In this document: piece by piece, positions 1-8,696 of the stretch | Position numbering within the stretch: position 1 is the stretch's first letter | Layout: every line of letters starts with the position of its first letter | Origin: an uncultured Flavobacterium sp. | GTDB lineage: Bacteria; Bacteroidota; Bacteroidia; Flavobacteriales; Flavobacteriaceae | Assembly: GCF_946479975.1 (NCBI RefSeq) | Contig: NZ_CAMLIX010000007.1 | Location: forward strand, 1 to 48,432 | Reading direction: 5' to 3' | DNA: 48,432 bases | Program-made: the position numbers and the translations under genes | The notes under the pieces: generated by a model | Told to the model about the DNA's origin: nothing | Database searches by the model: none | Seen by the model: only the letters and a program-made list of their open reading frames with translations

Positions 1-2
1 TT

Positions 3-917
3 TATGCGGCGTTGATTAAAAAATTTGACGCGCCTCGTTATACCAGAGAAAAACTGGAATTAAACGACGGAGATTTTATCAATATCGATTTTATCCTAAA
101 GGACTCCAAAAAAGCAGTGATTTTGTGTCATGGTCTGGAAGGAGATTCGCGCAGAACGTATAATAATAGCTGCGCAGTTTATTTTCAAGAGCAGGATTTT
201 TCAGTTTTTGCATGGAACAATCGTACTTGTGGTGGCGAAATGAATCGACTGCCGAGACTTTATCATCATGGGGCAGTTGATGATCTTGACGAAGTTGTGC
301 AGTTTGTTTTGAAAAAAGGATTTGAGGAAGTTTATCTTATCGGATATTCTATGGGCGGTGTACAGCTTTTGAATTATTTGGGATGGACAAAAATCGATAA
401 GCGTATAAAAGCTGCCGTCTCTATTTCGGTTCCCACTCATATTGCAACAAGTGCAGAAGTCCTTAAACAAGGATTTAACAGGGTCTACTTGAAAAATTTT
501 ACAATAGACATTAAAAGAAAACTGAAACACAAAGCAGCACAATTTCCTGATTTTATAAATCGAGATCAAATTGATAAAATTACATCCTTTGATGAAGTTG
601 ATCAGTATTTTACAGCACCACTTCATGGTTTTGCCAGCCGTGACGATTATTATCAGCGTGTTTCTCCCGAGTTTTCTCTTCAAAATATTACTACTCCCGT
701 TTTAATCATTAATTCGCTGGACGATCCTTTTTTAGGCGAAAGATGTTATCCTCGAGCTATAGCCAAAGACAGTGCTTTTGTTTATCTCGAAACTCCAAAG
801 TATGGAGGACACTGCGCTTTTCCACTTCGTAATTCGACTTATTCGTATGCCGAGAAAAGAGCCTATTCATTTTTTGAATCCTGTAATTCCTCAGACCTTA
901 TAAAATCTAAATGCTGA
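3..917 (+). CDS. alpha/beta hydrolase, YheT-like (5' end outside window)
   Basis: Probable cytoplasmic serine hydrolase of the YheT/EMB8-like alpha/beta hydrolase group (COG0429); substrate unknown. Counting from the first possible start, a TTG at 12, the protein shows the oxyanion-side HGLEG motif near residue 40, the nucleophile elbow GYSMGG with Ser113, an acid in LDDPF (Asp237/238) and the catalytic His267 in GGHCAF, so the triad is complete. The reading frame stays open to the window edge (codons from base 3), so the true start is probably upstream and the TTG is not a convincing start. It lies 389 bases before the GH89 gene and is separated from it by a terminator-like hairpin. It does not look functionally tied to the glycan locus. 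Confidence 0.85.
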   Translation, partial: YAALIKKFDAPRYTREKLELNDGDFINIDFILKDSKKAVILCHGLEGDSRRTYNNSCAVYFQEQDFSVFAWNNRTCGGEMNRLPRLYHHGAVDDLDEVVQFVLKKGFEEVYLIGYSMGGVQLLNYLGWTKIDKRIKAAVSISVPTHIATSAEVLKQGFNRVYLKNFTIDIKRKLKHKAAQFPDFINRDQIDKITSFDEVDQYFTAPLHGFASRDDYYQRVSPEFSLQNITTPVLIINSLDDPFLGERCYPRAIAKDSAFVYLETPKYGGHCAFPLRNSTYSYAEKRAYSFFESCNSSDLIKSKC

Positions 918-1077
918 TTTTTCGTTAAACACAATTTTACAGCAAGTGATTCAATTTAATTTACAGCCTATTTTATAAGGGCGCTGTATATTATTTGCAG
1001 TTTATCTTACCTTTTACTTCAATTTTTTAATTAAAAATACTTTGTAGTGCCATAGAAATAGGCATCAAAAGAATATG

Positions 1078-1132
1078 TCTATGTTTTTGAATGATTAGTC
1101 CATCTTAAAAAAAGGTAATAACTATAATTTTA
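1078..1132 (+). promoter_or_regulatory. Predicted HTCS operator and promoter before GH89
   Basis: The direct repeat is TCTATGTTT at 1078 and TCCATCTT at 1099, a 21-base period. A -7-like box TAATTTTA lies at 1125, 26 bases after the second repeat starts. The same arrangement with the same spacings occurs before SusC1 (3672-3726) and the inositol oxygenase (23415-23469). The first half-site here has one change (TCTAT for TCCAT). The distance to the GH89 start (about 175 bases from the box) is much longer than at the other two genes. Sequence comparison only. Confidence 0.65.
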
Positions 1133-1224
1133 TTTTTAATTCAGAAAACGATTTAGTCGTTCTGAAATCTACACAATTAAGGTTGTTAATAATTAGTAAA
1201 ATTTTTGTTAGTTTTTATTTGAGT

Positions 1225-1262
1225 GGGAGATTAATTTAACTAGTTAATCTCCCTTGTTTTTT
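1225..1262 (+). terminator. Rho-independent terminator-like hairpin in the GH89 leader
   Basis: A perfect 10-bp stem, GGGAGATTAA (1225-1234) with TTAATCTCCC (1244-1253), encloses a 9-base loop and is followed by TTGTTTTTT. It lies between the predicted promoter and the GH89 start codon. It could end a short RNA, attenuate GH89, or be the distant terminator of the upstream hydrolase. Confidence 0.75.
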
Positions 1263-1306
1263 CTACCCAAAATAAAGTAAGACAGTTTAATAAATATCGA
1301 TGTTAT

Positions 1307-3481
1307 ATGAAAAGTGAAAATTTTAAAATTAAAAGAAGCGATTCCTTAAAAAAGGCTACAATGGTTCTTTTGCTTTTGTTCGCAGGTTCGGCTACAGGAT
1401 TCTGCCAAAATCAGGAAAAGACAAAAAGTGCTTTTGGAGTAATCGAAAGATTGGTTGGAAATCGTGCCAGCGAATTTCAATTGAGTATTGTTGAAGACAA
1501 AAAGAATACCAATGCAGATTGGTTTGAAATTGAAACAGAAAACAATCTTGTAAAAATAAAAGCATCAAATAATACCGCAATTTGTTACGCAGCTTATAAT
1601 TTTTTAAGAGACATTGGAGCCGTTTTTATTAGCTGGGAAGGAAATAGAATTAATCTCCCGAAAACATGGCCGAAATATGCTAAAAAAGGAGATACACCTT
1701 TTCAATACAGAGAATATTTAAACGCGTGTACTTTTGGTTACACTACACCGTGGTGGGACTGGAAGCGCTGGGAACAAGAAATTGACTGGATGGCGCTTCA
1801 CGGAATAAATCTTCCAACTGCTATGGAAGGTCAGGAAGAAGTATGGCGAGAATTGTGGAAAGAATATGATTTGTCAAACAAACAATTAGAGGAACATTTT
1901 GCGGGACCTGCTTACTTGCCTTGGCAGCGTATGGGAAATATTAATAGTTTGGAAGGACCATTGCCGCAAGAATGGTTTATTAAAAAAGCAGCGCTTCAAA
2001 ATAAAATATTAGAAAGAATGCGAGCGTTAGACATGCATCCTGTTGTGCCTGCTTTTAGTGGTTATGTTCCAAAGGCTTTCGCCGAAAAACATCCGGAAGC
2101 TAAAATTACCGAATTGAAATCTTGGTCAGGCGGAGGTTTTGCTAGTACTTTTCTTTTAGATTCTAAAGATCCTTTATTTAAAAAAATCGGAAAACGTTTT
2201 ATTGAAATTTACACTAAAAAATACGGAAAGGCTGATTTCTATCTTGCAGATTCTTTTAACGAAATCGAACCTCCAGTTACAGAACAAAATAAATACGAAG
2301 AACTTTCTAATTACGGAAGTGCTGTTTATGAAACCATCAATGAAGCTGCTCCAGGTGCAACTTGGGTTATGCAGGGATGGCTTTTTGGAGATAATAAAGA
2401 ATTCTGGACAAAAGAAGCAACAAGCGCCTTTTTAAGTAAAGTTCCAAATGATAAAGTTATGGTTCAGGATTATGCCAACGATAGATATAAAGTGTGGGAT
2501 AATCAAGAAGCTTTTTATGGCAAACAATGGACATACGGTTATGTACATAATTATGGAGGATCGAATCCTGTTTACGGAGATTTGAATTTTTATAAAGACG
2601 AATTGAATAGTTTGTTGAAAAATCCGCACAAAGGAAATGTTGTGGGTTACGGAGCAATGCCAGAAGGTTTAAATAACAATTCGATTGTTTACGAATATAT
2701 CTATGATCTTCCGTGGACTAAAGGAGAACAGCCTGTAAACGATTGGCTGACAAAATATTTGAATGCAAGATACGGGCAGACTACTTCAAAATCTGTTTTT
2801 CAAGCTTGGCAATTGTTGCTGGAATCGGTTTATAATGTAAAATACTGGGAAACTCGCTGGTGGAATGATAAGGCTGGAGCATATTTGTTATTCAAGCGTC
2901 CAACTGCTACGATTACAGAATTTAAAGGAAATCCCGGCGATAAGAAAAAGCTGAAAGAAGCTTTGGATGTTTTAAGTAAAGAAGCTAAAAAGTATGGCAA
3001 AAACAATCTTATTCAATACGATTTGATTGATGTTACAAGACATTATTATTCGCTTACTATCGATGAAGAGTTGATTGAATGTATAAAAGCCTACAAGAAT
3101 AAAGATATCTCAAAAGGGGATCAGCTCTTTAAAAAGATTGAGAAACAAGCTTTGGATATTGATAATGTAATGTCAGGCCAGCCGTTAAACAGTTTAGATC
3201 AATGGGTAAAATCGGCTTCAGATTATGGAAGCTCTCCTGAGGTTTCTAAATTGTATGCAAAAAATGCCAAAACATTAATTACGCTTTGGGGCGGAGAAGG
3301 TCATTTGAATGATTATGCTTCGAGATCATGGCGCGGAATGTACAAAGGATTTTATTGGCCAAGATGGAAAATGTTTTTACAAGCGTACAAGAAAGCAGCC
3401 GTTAATAATACTTCATTTGATGAAACTAAAGAAGTAGAATTAATTAAAAATTGGGAAATAAAATGGACAGAGAATAATTAA
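1307..3481 (+). CDS. Alpha-N-acetylglucosaminidase, GH89 (NAGLU family)
   Basis: Exo-acting hydrolase expected to remove terminal alpha-linked GlcNAc. At 724 aa it has the usual NAGLU layout: an N-terminal signal (hydrophobic segment about residues 19-33), a small alpha/beta domain (about 40-115), the catalytic barrel and a helical C-terminal domain. The two glutamates of the family are visible: Glu319 in DSFNEIEPP (human NAGLU FNEMQPP) and Glu453 in GAMPEGL. The family prefers N-acetylated over free glucosamine, which matters because an HGSNAT-type acetyltransferase is encoded at 27880. The gene is the first of the locus and shares its predicted operator with SusC1 and the inositol oxygenase. 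Location is probably periplasmic. The exact linkage cannot be read from the sequence. Confidence 0.93.
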   Translation: MKSENFKIKRSDSLKKATMVLLLLFAGSATGFCQNQEKTKSAFGVIERLVGNRASEFQLSIVEDKKNTNADWFEIETENNLVKIKASNNTAICYAAYNFLRDIGAVFISWEGNRINLPKTWPKYAKKGDTPFQYREYLNACTFGYTTPWWDWKRWEQEIDWMALHGINLPTAMEGQEEVWRELWKEYDLSNKQLEEHFAGPAYLPWQRMGNINSLEGPLPQEWFIKKAALQNKILERMRALDMHPVVPAFSGYVPKAFAEKHPEAKITELKSWSGGGFASTFLLDSKDPLFKKIGKRFIEIYTKKYGKADFYLADSFNEIEPPVTEQNKYEELSNYGSAVYETINEAAPGATWVMQGWLFGDNKEFWTKEATSAFLSKVPNDKVMVQDYANDRYKVWDNQEAFYGKQWTYGYVHNYGGSNPVYGDLNFYKDELNSLLKNPHKGNVVGYGAMPEGLNNNSIVYEYIYDLPWTKGEQPVNDWLTKYLNARYGQTTSKSVFQAWQLLLESVYNVKYWETRWWNDKAGAYLLFKRPTATITEFKGNPGDKKKLKEALDVLSKEAKKYGKNNLIQYDLIDVTRHYYSLTIDEELIECIKAYKNKDISKGDQLFKKIEKQALDIDNVMSGQPLNSLDQWVKSASDYGSSPEVSKLYAKNAKTLITLWGGEGHLNDYASRSWRGMYKGFYWPRWKMFLQAYKKAAVNNTSFDETKEVELIKNWEIKWTENN

Positions 3482-3671
3482 TCCAATACTTAATTTCGAT
3501 TAATGCGTATATAAATTAAAAAACAACTACTAATCTCTATTATAAACCTAAACAGCAGTAAAAATATGAAATGATTAACTCACGAAATCGATTTATTAGT
3601 AAGTTTTTGACTATATAAATTGAGAAAAATAACTTCGCTAAGCCTTGATATCATTGGTTTTATATGAATTA

Positions 3672-3726
3672 TCCATGTTTATGAATAACTTGTCCATTTG
3701 TTAACATTTCTTTAGCACTAATTTCG
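3672..3726 (+). promoter_or_regulatory. Predicted HTCS operator and promoter before SusC1
   Basis: Direct repeat TCCATGTTT (3672) and TCCATTTG (3693), period 21 bases. TTTG at 3697-3700 could serve as the -33 box and TAATTTCG at 3719-3726 as the -7 box, 18 bases apart, fitting the Bacteroidota promoter pattern. The second half-site overlaps the -33 box, as expected for an activator touching RNA polymerase. The start codon follows 34 bases after the -7 box. Confidence 0.75.
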
Positions 3727-3759
3727 TCAACACTAATTAACCAATTAACCAATTTCACA

Positions 3760-6700
3760 ATGGAAAAACTTAAACTTTTATTATTAGCCTTCTTCTTTGG
3801 CTTCTCAATTAATACCTGGGCACAAAAAACAGATGTGACTGGTATAGTTTTAGACGACAAAGGTATTCCTCTGCCAGCCGCGAACATACTCGAAAAGGGT
3901 ACAACAAATACTGTAACGACAGATTTCGACGGAAAATTTAGATTTTCGGTATCAAACAAAAATGCAGTATTAGTAATTTCATTCCTTGGATTTGAGGATC
4001 AGACTTTAAAATTAGATGGAACAAAATCTAATTATTCAATCAAATTACAATCGACTACAAATAATCTTGAACAAGTTGTTGTAGTAGGATACGGAAAAGG
4101 ATCTCGTAAAAACTTGACAACTTCTGTAACTTCTATTAAAGCAGAAGAGTTAAATAAAGGAGCAATCAGTGATGTTGGACAACTTTTACAAGGTAAAGTT
4201 TCTGGTTTGAACATCTCGTCTAGTGGTGACCCAACAAAAACGGCTTCTGTAGTTTTACGTGGAGTTTCTACTTTAAATAGTTCTCAAGGACCATTTTACG
4301 TAATTGATGGTGTTCCTGGAGTTGATATTTCGATAATTTCACCAGACGATATCGCAACTATTGATGTCTTGAAAGATGCTGCTGCAACGGCTATCTACGG
4401 TAACCGTGCTGCAAATGGAGTAATCATGGTAACTACTAAAAAAGGAAGTAAAGGCAGATCTCAAATTGCATACAATGGTTATGTTGGCTGGGAAGAAGTT
4501 TCAAACAATCTAGACATGATGAATGCAGATCAATTGAGAGCTTTCACAGTAAAAAACAATTTGAACTTTACTCCAGAAAATGATAAAGGTGCAAACACTA
4601 ACTGGCAAAAAGCAATTTTAAGACCAGGTCGTGCGCAGTCAAGCAGTCATAACTTATCTATGAGTGGAGGTGGAGATCACGGAAACTATACAGCAAGTAT
4701 TACATCTTTAAACAGAGAAGGTGTTATGCAAAAAAGTGATTTCTCTCGTATCATTGCACGTTTATCTGTAGAGCAATATGCTTTTGATGATAAAGTGAAA
4801 TTTGGTTTAAATGTTACCAATTCAAAAACAAAATACCAAAATGTACCACAGCGTAATACAGTACTTTTGCAAGCAGCAAGTTACCTTCCTGTTTCTCCAG
4901 TAAGAAATGCAGATGGTTCTATTTTTGAAAACTTTGTAAGTCCAGGATATTTTAATCCAGTTGCTTTAATTGAGCACGGAACTGACGAATCTACAGCAAA
5001 CAACTTAGTTGGTAATTTAACAGCAGAAGTAAAACTTCCATTTGGAATTACATACAACTTGAATATAGCGCACCAAAAATTAACTTCATTTCACGGAGAA
5101 TTTTATGACAGTTATTATTCACAATACAATAGTGCTAACTTTTACAACAACCCAGATCCACCTCAAACAAAAACATTGGTTAATTTTGGTGTAAATGGTT
5201 CTGCTTTAAGAAATGCATATGAAAATACAAATAACATTGTAGAGAGTTTCTTTACTTGGGACAAAACTTTTGGATCTCATAAAGTAAAAGCTGTTGCAGG
5301 TTACTCTTGGCAGGAAAACACTCTAGGAGACGGTTTCCAAGCTACAACAACAAACTTTCCAGTTGATAATGTAGGTTACAATAACCTTGCTTTAAGTAAT
5401 TATACTTCTGTAAACGGTTATGTAGTAAACTTTGGAGATAGTAAAGCATATCAAAAAACACGTTTAATTGCTTATTTTGCTCGTTTAAACTATAACTACA
5501 AAGATAAATATCTTTTACAAGGATCTATTAGAAGAGATGGTGGATCTATGTTTGGACAAAATAATCAATGGGGTTACTTTCCTTCTGTAGGGGGTGCTTG
5601 GAGAATTGACAAAGAAAGTTTCATGCAGAATCAAGATTTCTTTAGTGACTTGAAACTTCGCGGAAGCTGGGGTGTAACAGGAAACTCTTCAGGATTTAAT
5701 GCTTATACAGCACAATTTATTTCTGGAAGTTTAGGTACTTTTTATTACAACGGACAACAAATTGGTGCTTACGGACCAAACCAAGCTGCTAACCCAGATT
5801 TGAAATGGGAAAAAACAGCAACGGCAAACATTGGACTTGATTTCTCAATCTTAAAAGGAAAAGTAACAGGTTCTATCGATGTGTACGACAAGAAAACAAC
5901 AGACATGATTTTCAACTACAATGTGAATCCGGTTTTAGTACCAGTAGGATCTATTGTAGCAAACGGAGGAACAATGTCTAACAAAGGTATTGAACTTAGT
6001 TTAAGCACAACGCCGGTAAAAACAGCAGATTTTACTTGGTCTACAAACTTAAACTTATCGCATAACAAAAATGAGATTGTAAAATTAACTAGTCCATTCT
6101 TTGTTGGTGGAGATTCTATTCGTCGTGTGCAGCCAGATGGAGGCGGACAAACAGGAAGTACTTTACAAATCTTTAAAGAAGGAAAACCTCTTGGGCAATT
6201 CTTTACATTAAAATACGCAGGAAAAAATGCTGATGGGGTTTCACAGTATTATGATAAAAACGGTGATTTGACAACTACACCTTTAAACGGAGTAGATTAT
6301 CACTACACAGGAAATGCACAGCCAAAACTTTTATTAGGATGGGGAAATAACTTTCAATACAAGAAATTTGATTTAAGTGTTTTCTTTAGAGGAGTTTTTG
6401 GTAACAAAATTTTCAATGCAACCCGTGCCGATTTATTTAGACCGAGTACCGCAATGACCAATAATATTTTAGTTGACGCAGGAAATGAGTCACCAAACGA
6501 CCTTAACTCTTACAAATATTCAGATCGTTTTATTGAAGACGGTAGTTATTTAAGATTAGACAACATGACTTTAGGTTACAACTTTGGTAAAATAGGAAGA
6601 TACATAAGCAATGTACGTCTATACCAAACAGTAAACAACGTATTTGTGATTACTAAGTACTCAGGAATTGATCCAGAGGTTGAACAAGGAGGAACAGCTC

Positions 6701-6771
6701 CAGGTGTAGATTCTAATAATTTCTATCCAAAAACCAGAACGTATATGTTCGGGGTAAATGTGATCTTCTAA
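3760..6771 (+). CDS. SusC-family TonB-dependent outer-membrane receptor (locus 1)
   Basis: TonB-dependent importer that forms the outer-membrane uptake complex with the SusD protein encoded 7 bases downstream. Visible parts over 1003 aa: signal peptide (cleavage near residue 21, after TWA), carboxypeptidase-regulatory-like domain (about 24-105), a plug with VVVGYG, LLQGKVSGL, YVIDGVPG and AIYGNRAANGVI (about 108-230), then a 22-strand-type barrel ending in a C-terminal Phe. No N-terminal anti-sigma-interacting extension is present, consistent with control by the HTCS rather than an ECF sigma/anti-sigma pair. The substrate is presumably an oligosaccharide of the glycan handled by this locus. 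Confidence 0.95.
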   Translation: MEKLKLLLLAFFFGFSINTWAQKTDVTGIVLDDKGIPLPAANILEKGTTNTVTTDFDGKFRFSVSNKNAVLVISFLGFEDQTLKLDGTKSNYSIKLQSTTNNLEQVVVVGYGKGSRKNLTTSVTSIKAEELNKGAISDVGQLLQGKVSGLNISSSGDPTKTASVVLRGVSTLNSSQGPFYVIDGVPGVDISIISPDDIATIDVLKDAAATAIYGNRAANGVIMVTTKKGSKGRSQIAYNGYVGWEEVSNNLDMMNADQLRAFTVKNNLNFTPENDKGANTNWQKAILRPGRAQSSSHNLSMSGGGDHGNYTASITSLNREGVMQKSDFSRIIARLSVEQYAFDDKVKFGLNVTNSKTKYQNVPQRNTVLLQAASYLPVSPVRNADGSIFENFVSPGYFNPVALIEHGTDESTANNLVGNLTAEVKLPFGITYNLNIAHQKLTSFHGEFYDSYYSQYNSANFYNNPDPPQTKTLVNFGVNGSALRNAYENTNNIVESFFTWDKTFGSHKVKAVAGYSWQENTLGDGFQATTTNFPVDNVGYNNLALSNYTSVNGYVVNFGDSKAYQKTRLIAYFARLNYNYKDKYLLQGSIRRDGGSMFGQNNQWGYFPSVGGAWRIDKESFMQNQDFFSDLKLRGSWGVTGNSSGFNAYTAQFISGSLGTFYYNGQQIGAYGPNQAANPDLKWEKTATANIGLDFSILKGKVTGSIDVYDKKTTDMIFNYNVNPVLVPVGSIVANGGTMSNKGIELSLSTTPVKTADFTWSTNLNLSHNKNEIVKLTSPFFVGGDSIRRVQPDGGGQTGSTLQIFKEGKPLGQFFTLKYAGKNADGVSQYYDKNGDLTTTPLNGVDYHYTGNAQPKLLLGWGNNFQYKKFDLSVFFRGVFGNKIFNATRADLFRPSTAMTNNILVDAGNESPNDLNSYKYSDRFIEDGSYLRLDNMTLGYNFGKIGRYISNVRLYQTVNNVFVITKYSGIDPEVEQGGTAPGVDSNNFYPKTRTYMFGVNVIF

Positions 6772-6790
6772 AAATTAAATGCTAAACATT

Positions 6791-8404
6791 ATGAAAAAGA
6801 TATTAAAATATTTAGGGCTTCCAGTGCTTTTGGCTGGTTTAGTATGGTCTTGCGACGATCTTGAAGTGCCTATTACAACTCAGTTGACGCCTGAAGTATT
6901 TCCTCAAAACTCAACACAATATATTCAGACAACAGGACCAGTTTATGCTGCGTTCCGTGGTGAGTTCTCATTTGCTTGGTGGTGGGCGCAGTCACTTTCT
7001 ACAGATGAAGCTATTTTGCCTTCAAGAGGAGGAAACTGGTTTGATAACAGAAACTACATTGCCATGCATTTCCACGATTGGAATGCTGATAATGGTATAA
7101 TTGGAAGTCTTTACGACTGGTCGTCTAAAGTTATTGGAACAAGCAATCAAGCTATTTCTATTTTAAGACAAACAATGCCAGAAGGTGCAGAGAAAAAGAC
7201 TTTAATTTCTGAGTTAAAAACAATGCGTGCTATTTCATACTTCATGTTAATGGATAGTTATGGAGCTGTGCCTTTGGATACTTTGTACGGAGATTTTACC
7301 TCTCACGCTAAAACGCCAAGAGCAGAAGTTTTTAATTTTATTGAAAAAGAATTAAAAAGTGCCGTTCCAAATTTAAATCCAGCATCTGGAGTTACAACTT
7401 ACGGACGACCAAATAAGCAAACGGCTAATGCAATGTTAGCTAAGTTATATTTGAATGCACAAATCTATACAGGAACAGCACGTTACAGCGAAACTATTGC
7501 AGCTTGTGATGAAGTTATAAATTCTAATTTATATGCAGTTGAGCCAAGAGCGACTTACTTGCAGATGTTTTATCCAACTAACGGACCAGCTATGAAGGAA
7601 TTCATTTTTGCAGTTCCTTACGATCCAGCAGCTGTTACAGTAGGTTACAACGGACAAATGTATCACTCACGTTACGATGTGCCTCGTTCTGAAAGAACTA
7701 AATTTGGACTTTCTTTTACGCCAAGTGCGCCTAGAAGTACACTGCCTGAATTTTATGCAAACTTCAACGATCCAAATGATATTCGTAACAGACAATGGCT
7801 TACAGGTCTTCAGTTCATGAATGATGGTGTAACTCCAGTAATGGTTACGACAACTAAAAAAGGTTACGATCAATTTTATACAGGATCAGATGGTGGTGCA
7901 GCATATACGTACCAAGTAAATTTAACGCCAAATATAGTACCGCGCCAAAGTGCTACTTTATTTGACCTTGGAAACGACGAAATTGCTTGGAACATGGGAT
8001 ACAGAAACATTAAGTTTTACCCAGATAATACATCAACAAACCGTAACCAGAAAAATGATGTTCCTTTCTTAAGATATTCTGATATCCTTTTAATGAAAGC
8101 AGAAGCAATCCTACGTGGAGGAGCAGTTACTCTTGGACAAAGTGCAGATGCATTGGTAAATATGGTTCGTTCTAATCGTACAACTTCTGCAGCTTTAAGC
8201 GGAGTAACTTTAGAAGATCTTTACAAAGAAAGAAGCCGTGAATTTGCTTGGGAAGCATGGCATAGAAATGATATGATCCGTTTTGGAAAATATGAAAGTG
8301 CATATGGTTATAAAACCAATACAGATACGTATCGTCGAGTTTTCCCAATTCCAACAAACGCTATGGTATTAAATCCAGCTCTGACTCAGAACGATGGATA
8401 TTAA
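6791..8404 (+). CDS. SusD/RagB-family glycan-binding lipoprotein (locus 1)
   Basis: Surface lipoprotein that caps the SusC channel and captures glycan. The lipobox LVWSC lies near residue 21 and is followed by acidic residues (DDLEVP), the usual outer-membrane/surface export context in this phylum. The protein shows the helical TPR-like SusD fold signatures: EL(K)TMRAISYFMLMDSYGA, ANAMLAKLYLNAQIY, the C-terminal FLRYSDILLMKAEAI and EFAWEAWHRNDMIRFGKY. An ATG at 6779 is in frame, but the one at 6791 (MKKILKYLG) gives a standard signal sequence and is preferred. It forms a two-gene unit with SusC1, closed by a strong terminator at 8454. Confidence 0.95.
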   Translation: MKKILKYLGLPVLLAGLVWSCDDLEVPITTQLTPEVFPQNSTQYIQTTGPVYAAFRGEFSFAWWWAQSLSTDEAILPSRGGNWFDNRNYIAMHFHDWNADNGIIGSLYDWSSKVIGTSNQAISILRQTMPEGAEKKTLISELKTMRAISYFMLMDSYGAVPLDTLYGDFTSHAKTPRAEVFNFIEKELKSAVPNLNPASGVTTYGRPNKQTANAMLAKLYLNAQIYTGTARYSETIAACDEVINSNLYAVEPRATYLQMFYPTNGPAMKEFIFAVPYDPAAVTVGYNGQMYHSRYDVPRSERTKFGLSFTPSAPRSTLPEFYANFNDPNDIRNRQWLTGLQFMNDGVTPVMVTTTKKGYDQFYTGSDGGAAYTYQVNLTPNIVPRQSATLFDLGNDEIAWNMGYRNIKFYPDNTSTNRNQKNDVPFLRYSDILLMKAEAILRGGAVTLGQSADALVNMVRSNRTTSAALSGVTLEDLYKERSREFAWEAWHRNDMIRFGKYESAYGYKTNTDTYRRVFPIPTNAMVLNPALTQNDGY

Positions 8405-8453
8405 AAATAAGTTTTTAGTTAAGTACGCATTAGTAATTCAATTTTAATTTTGG

Positions 8454-8489
8454 AAAGGAGAAGAGCGTAAAAATTCTTCTCCTTTTTTT
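8454..8489 (+). terminator. Intrinsic terminator after SusD1
   Basis: Stem GGAGAAGA (8457-8464) with TCTTCTCC (8475-8482), extended by AAA before and TTT after, followed by a run of seven T. It separates SusCD1 from the GH92 genes. Confidence 0.88.
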
Positions 8490-8557
8490 ACTAAAAGAAA
8501 ACTAGTTTTTCATTTGCTCATGAGAATTAGTCAGTTTCATTTCATTTTTTGAATGAA

Positions 8558-8630
8558 TACAAAGCTTAGTCGAATGTTAGTTGATCCAGAAAGAGTAAGC
8601 TTTGTAAACATTCTTTTCCATTTATTTTTT
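8558..8630 (+). promoter_or_regulatory. Candidate promoter with inverted repeat before the GH92 genes
   Basis: TTTG at 8601-8604 and TATTTTTT at 8623-8630 are 18 bases apart, a fair Bacteroidota promoter. An 11-bp perfect inverted repeat, TACAAAGCTTA (8558-8568) and TAAGCTTTGTA (8596-8606), has its right arm on the -33 box and could be an operator. The HTCS direct repeat found at GH89, SusC1 and the inositol oxygenase is absent here. Confidence 0.4.
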
Positions 8631-8696
8631 TGAGAATCGTATAACGAATACTTCTCAGTCGAAGCCAGTAGTGTCCCATCCAAACAAACAGAATAA

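Larger units (their letters stand above)
918..1306 (+). other. Intergenic region and leader of the GH89 gene
   Basis: This 389-base gap holds no convincing gene. It contains a predicted HTCS operator and promoter (1078-1132) and a strong terminator-like hairpin (1225-1262), both upstream of the GH89 start. If the promoter is real, the transcript would start near 1139 and meet the hairpin about 120 nt later. A weak hairpin (TACAGC at 962 with GCTGTA at 983) follows the hydrolase gene. Confidence 0.6.

Noticed and set aside
201..683. 160-codon open frame opposite the alpha/beta hydrolase
   Set aside because: Shadow of the hydrolase gene: composition and lack of motifs show it is not a gene.
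8617..8650. A possible fourth HTCS operator before the first GH92 (TCCAT at 8617)
   Set aside because: There is no partner half-site 21 bases upstream and no box 26 bases downstream, so a single TCCAT is not enough.
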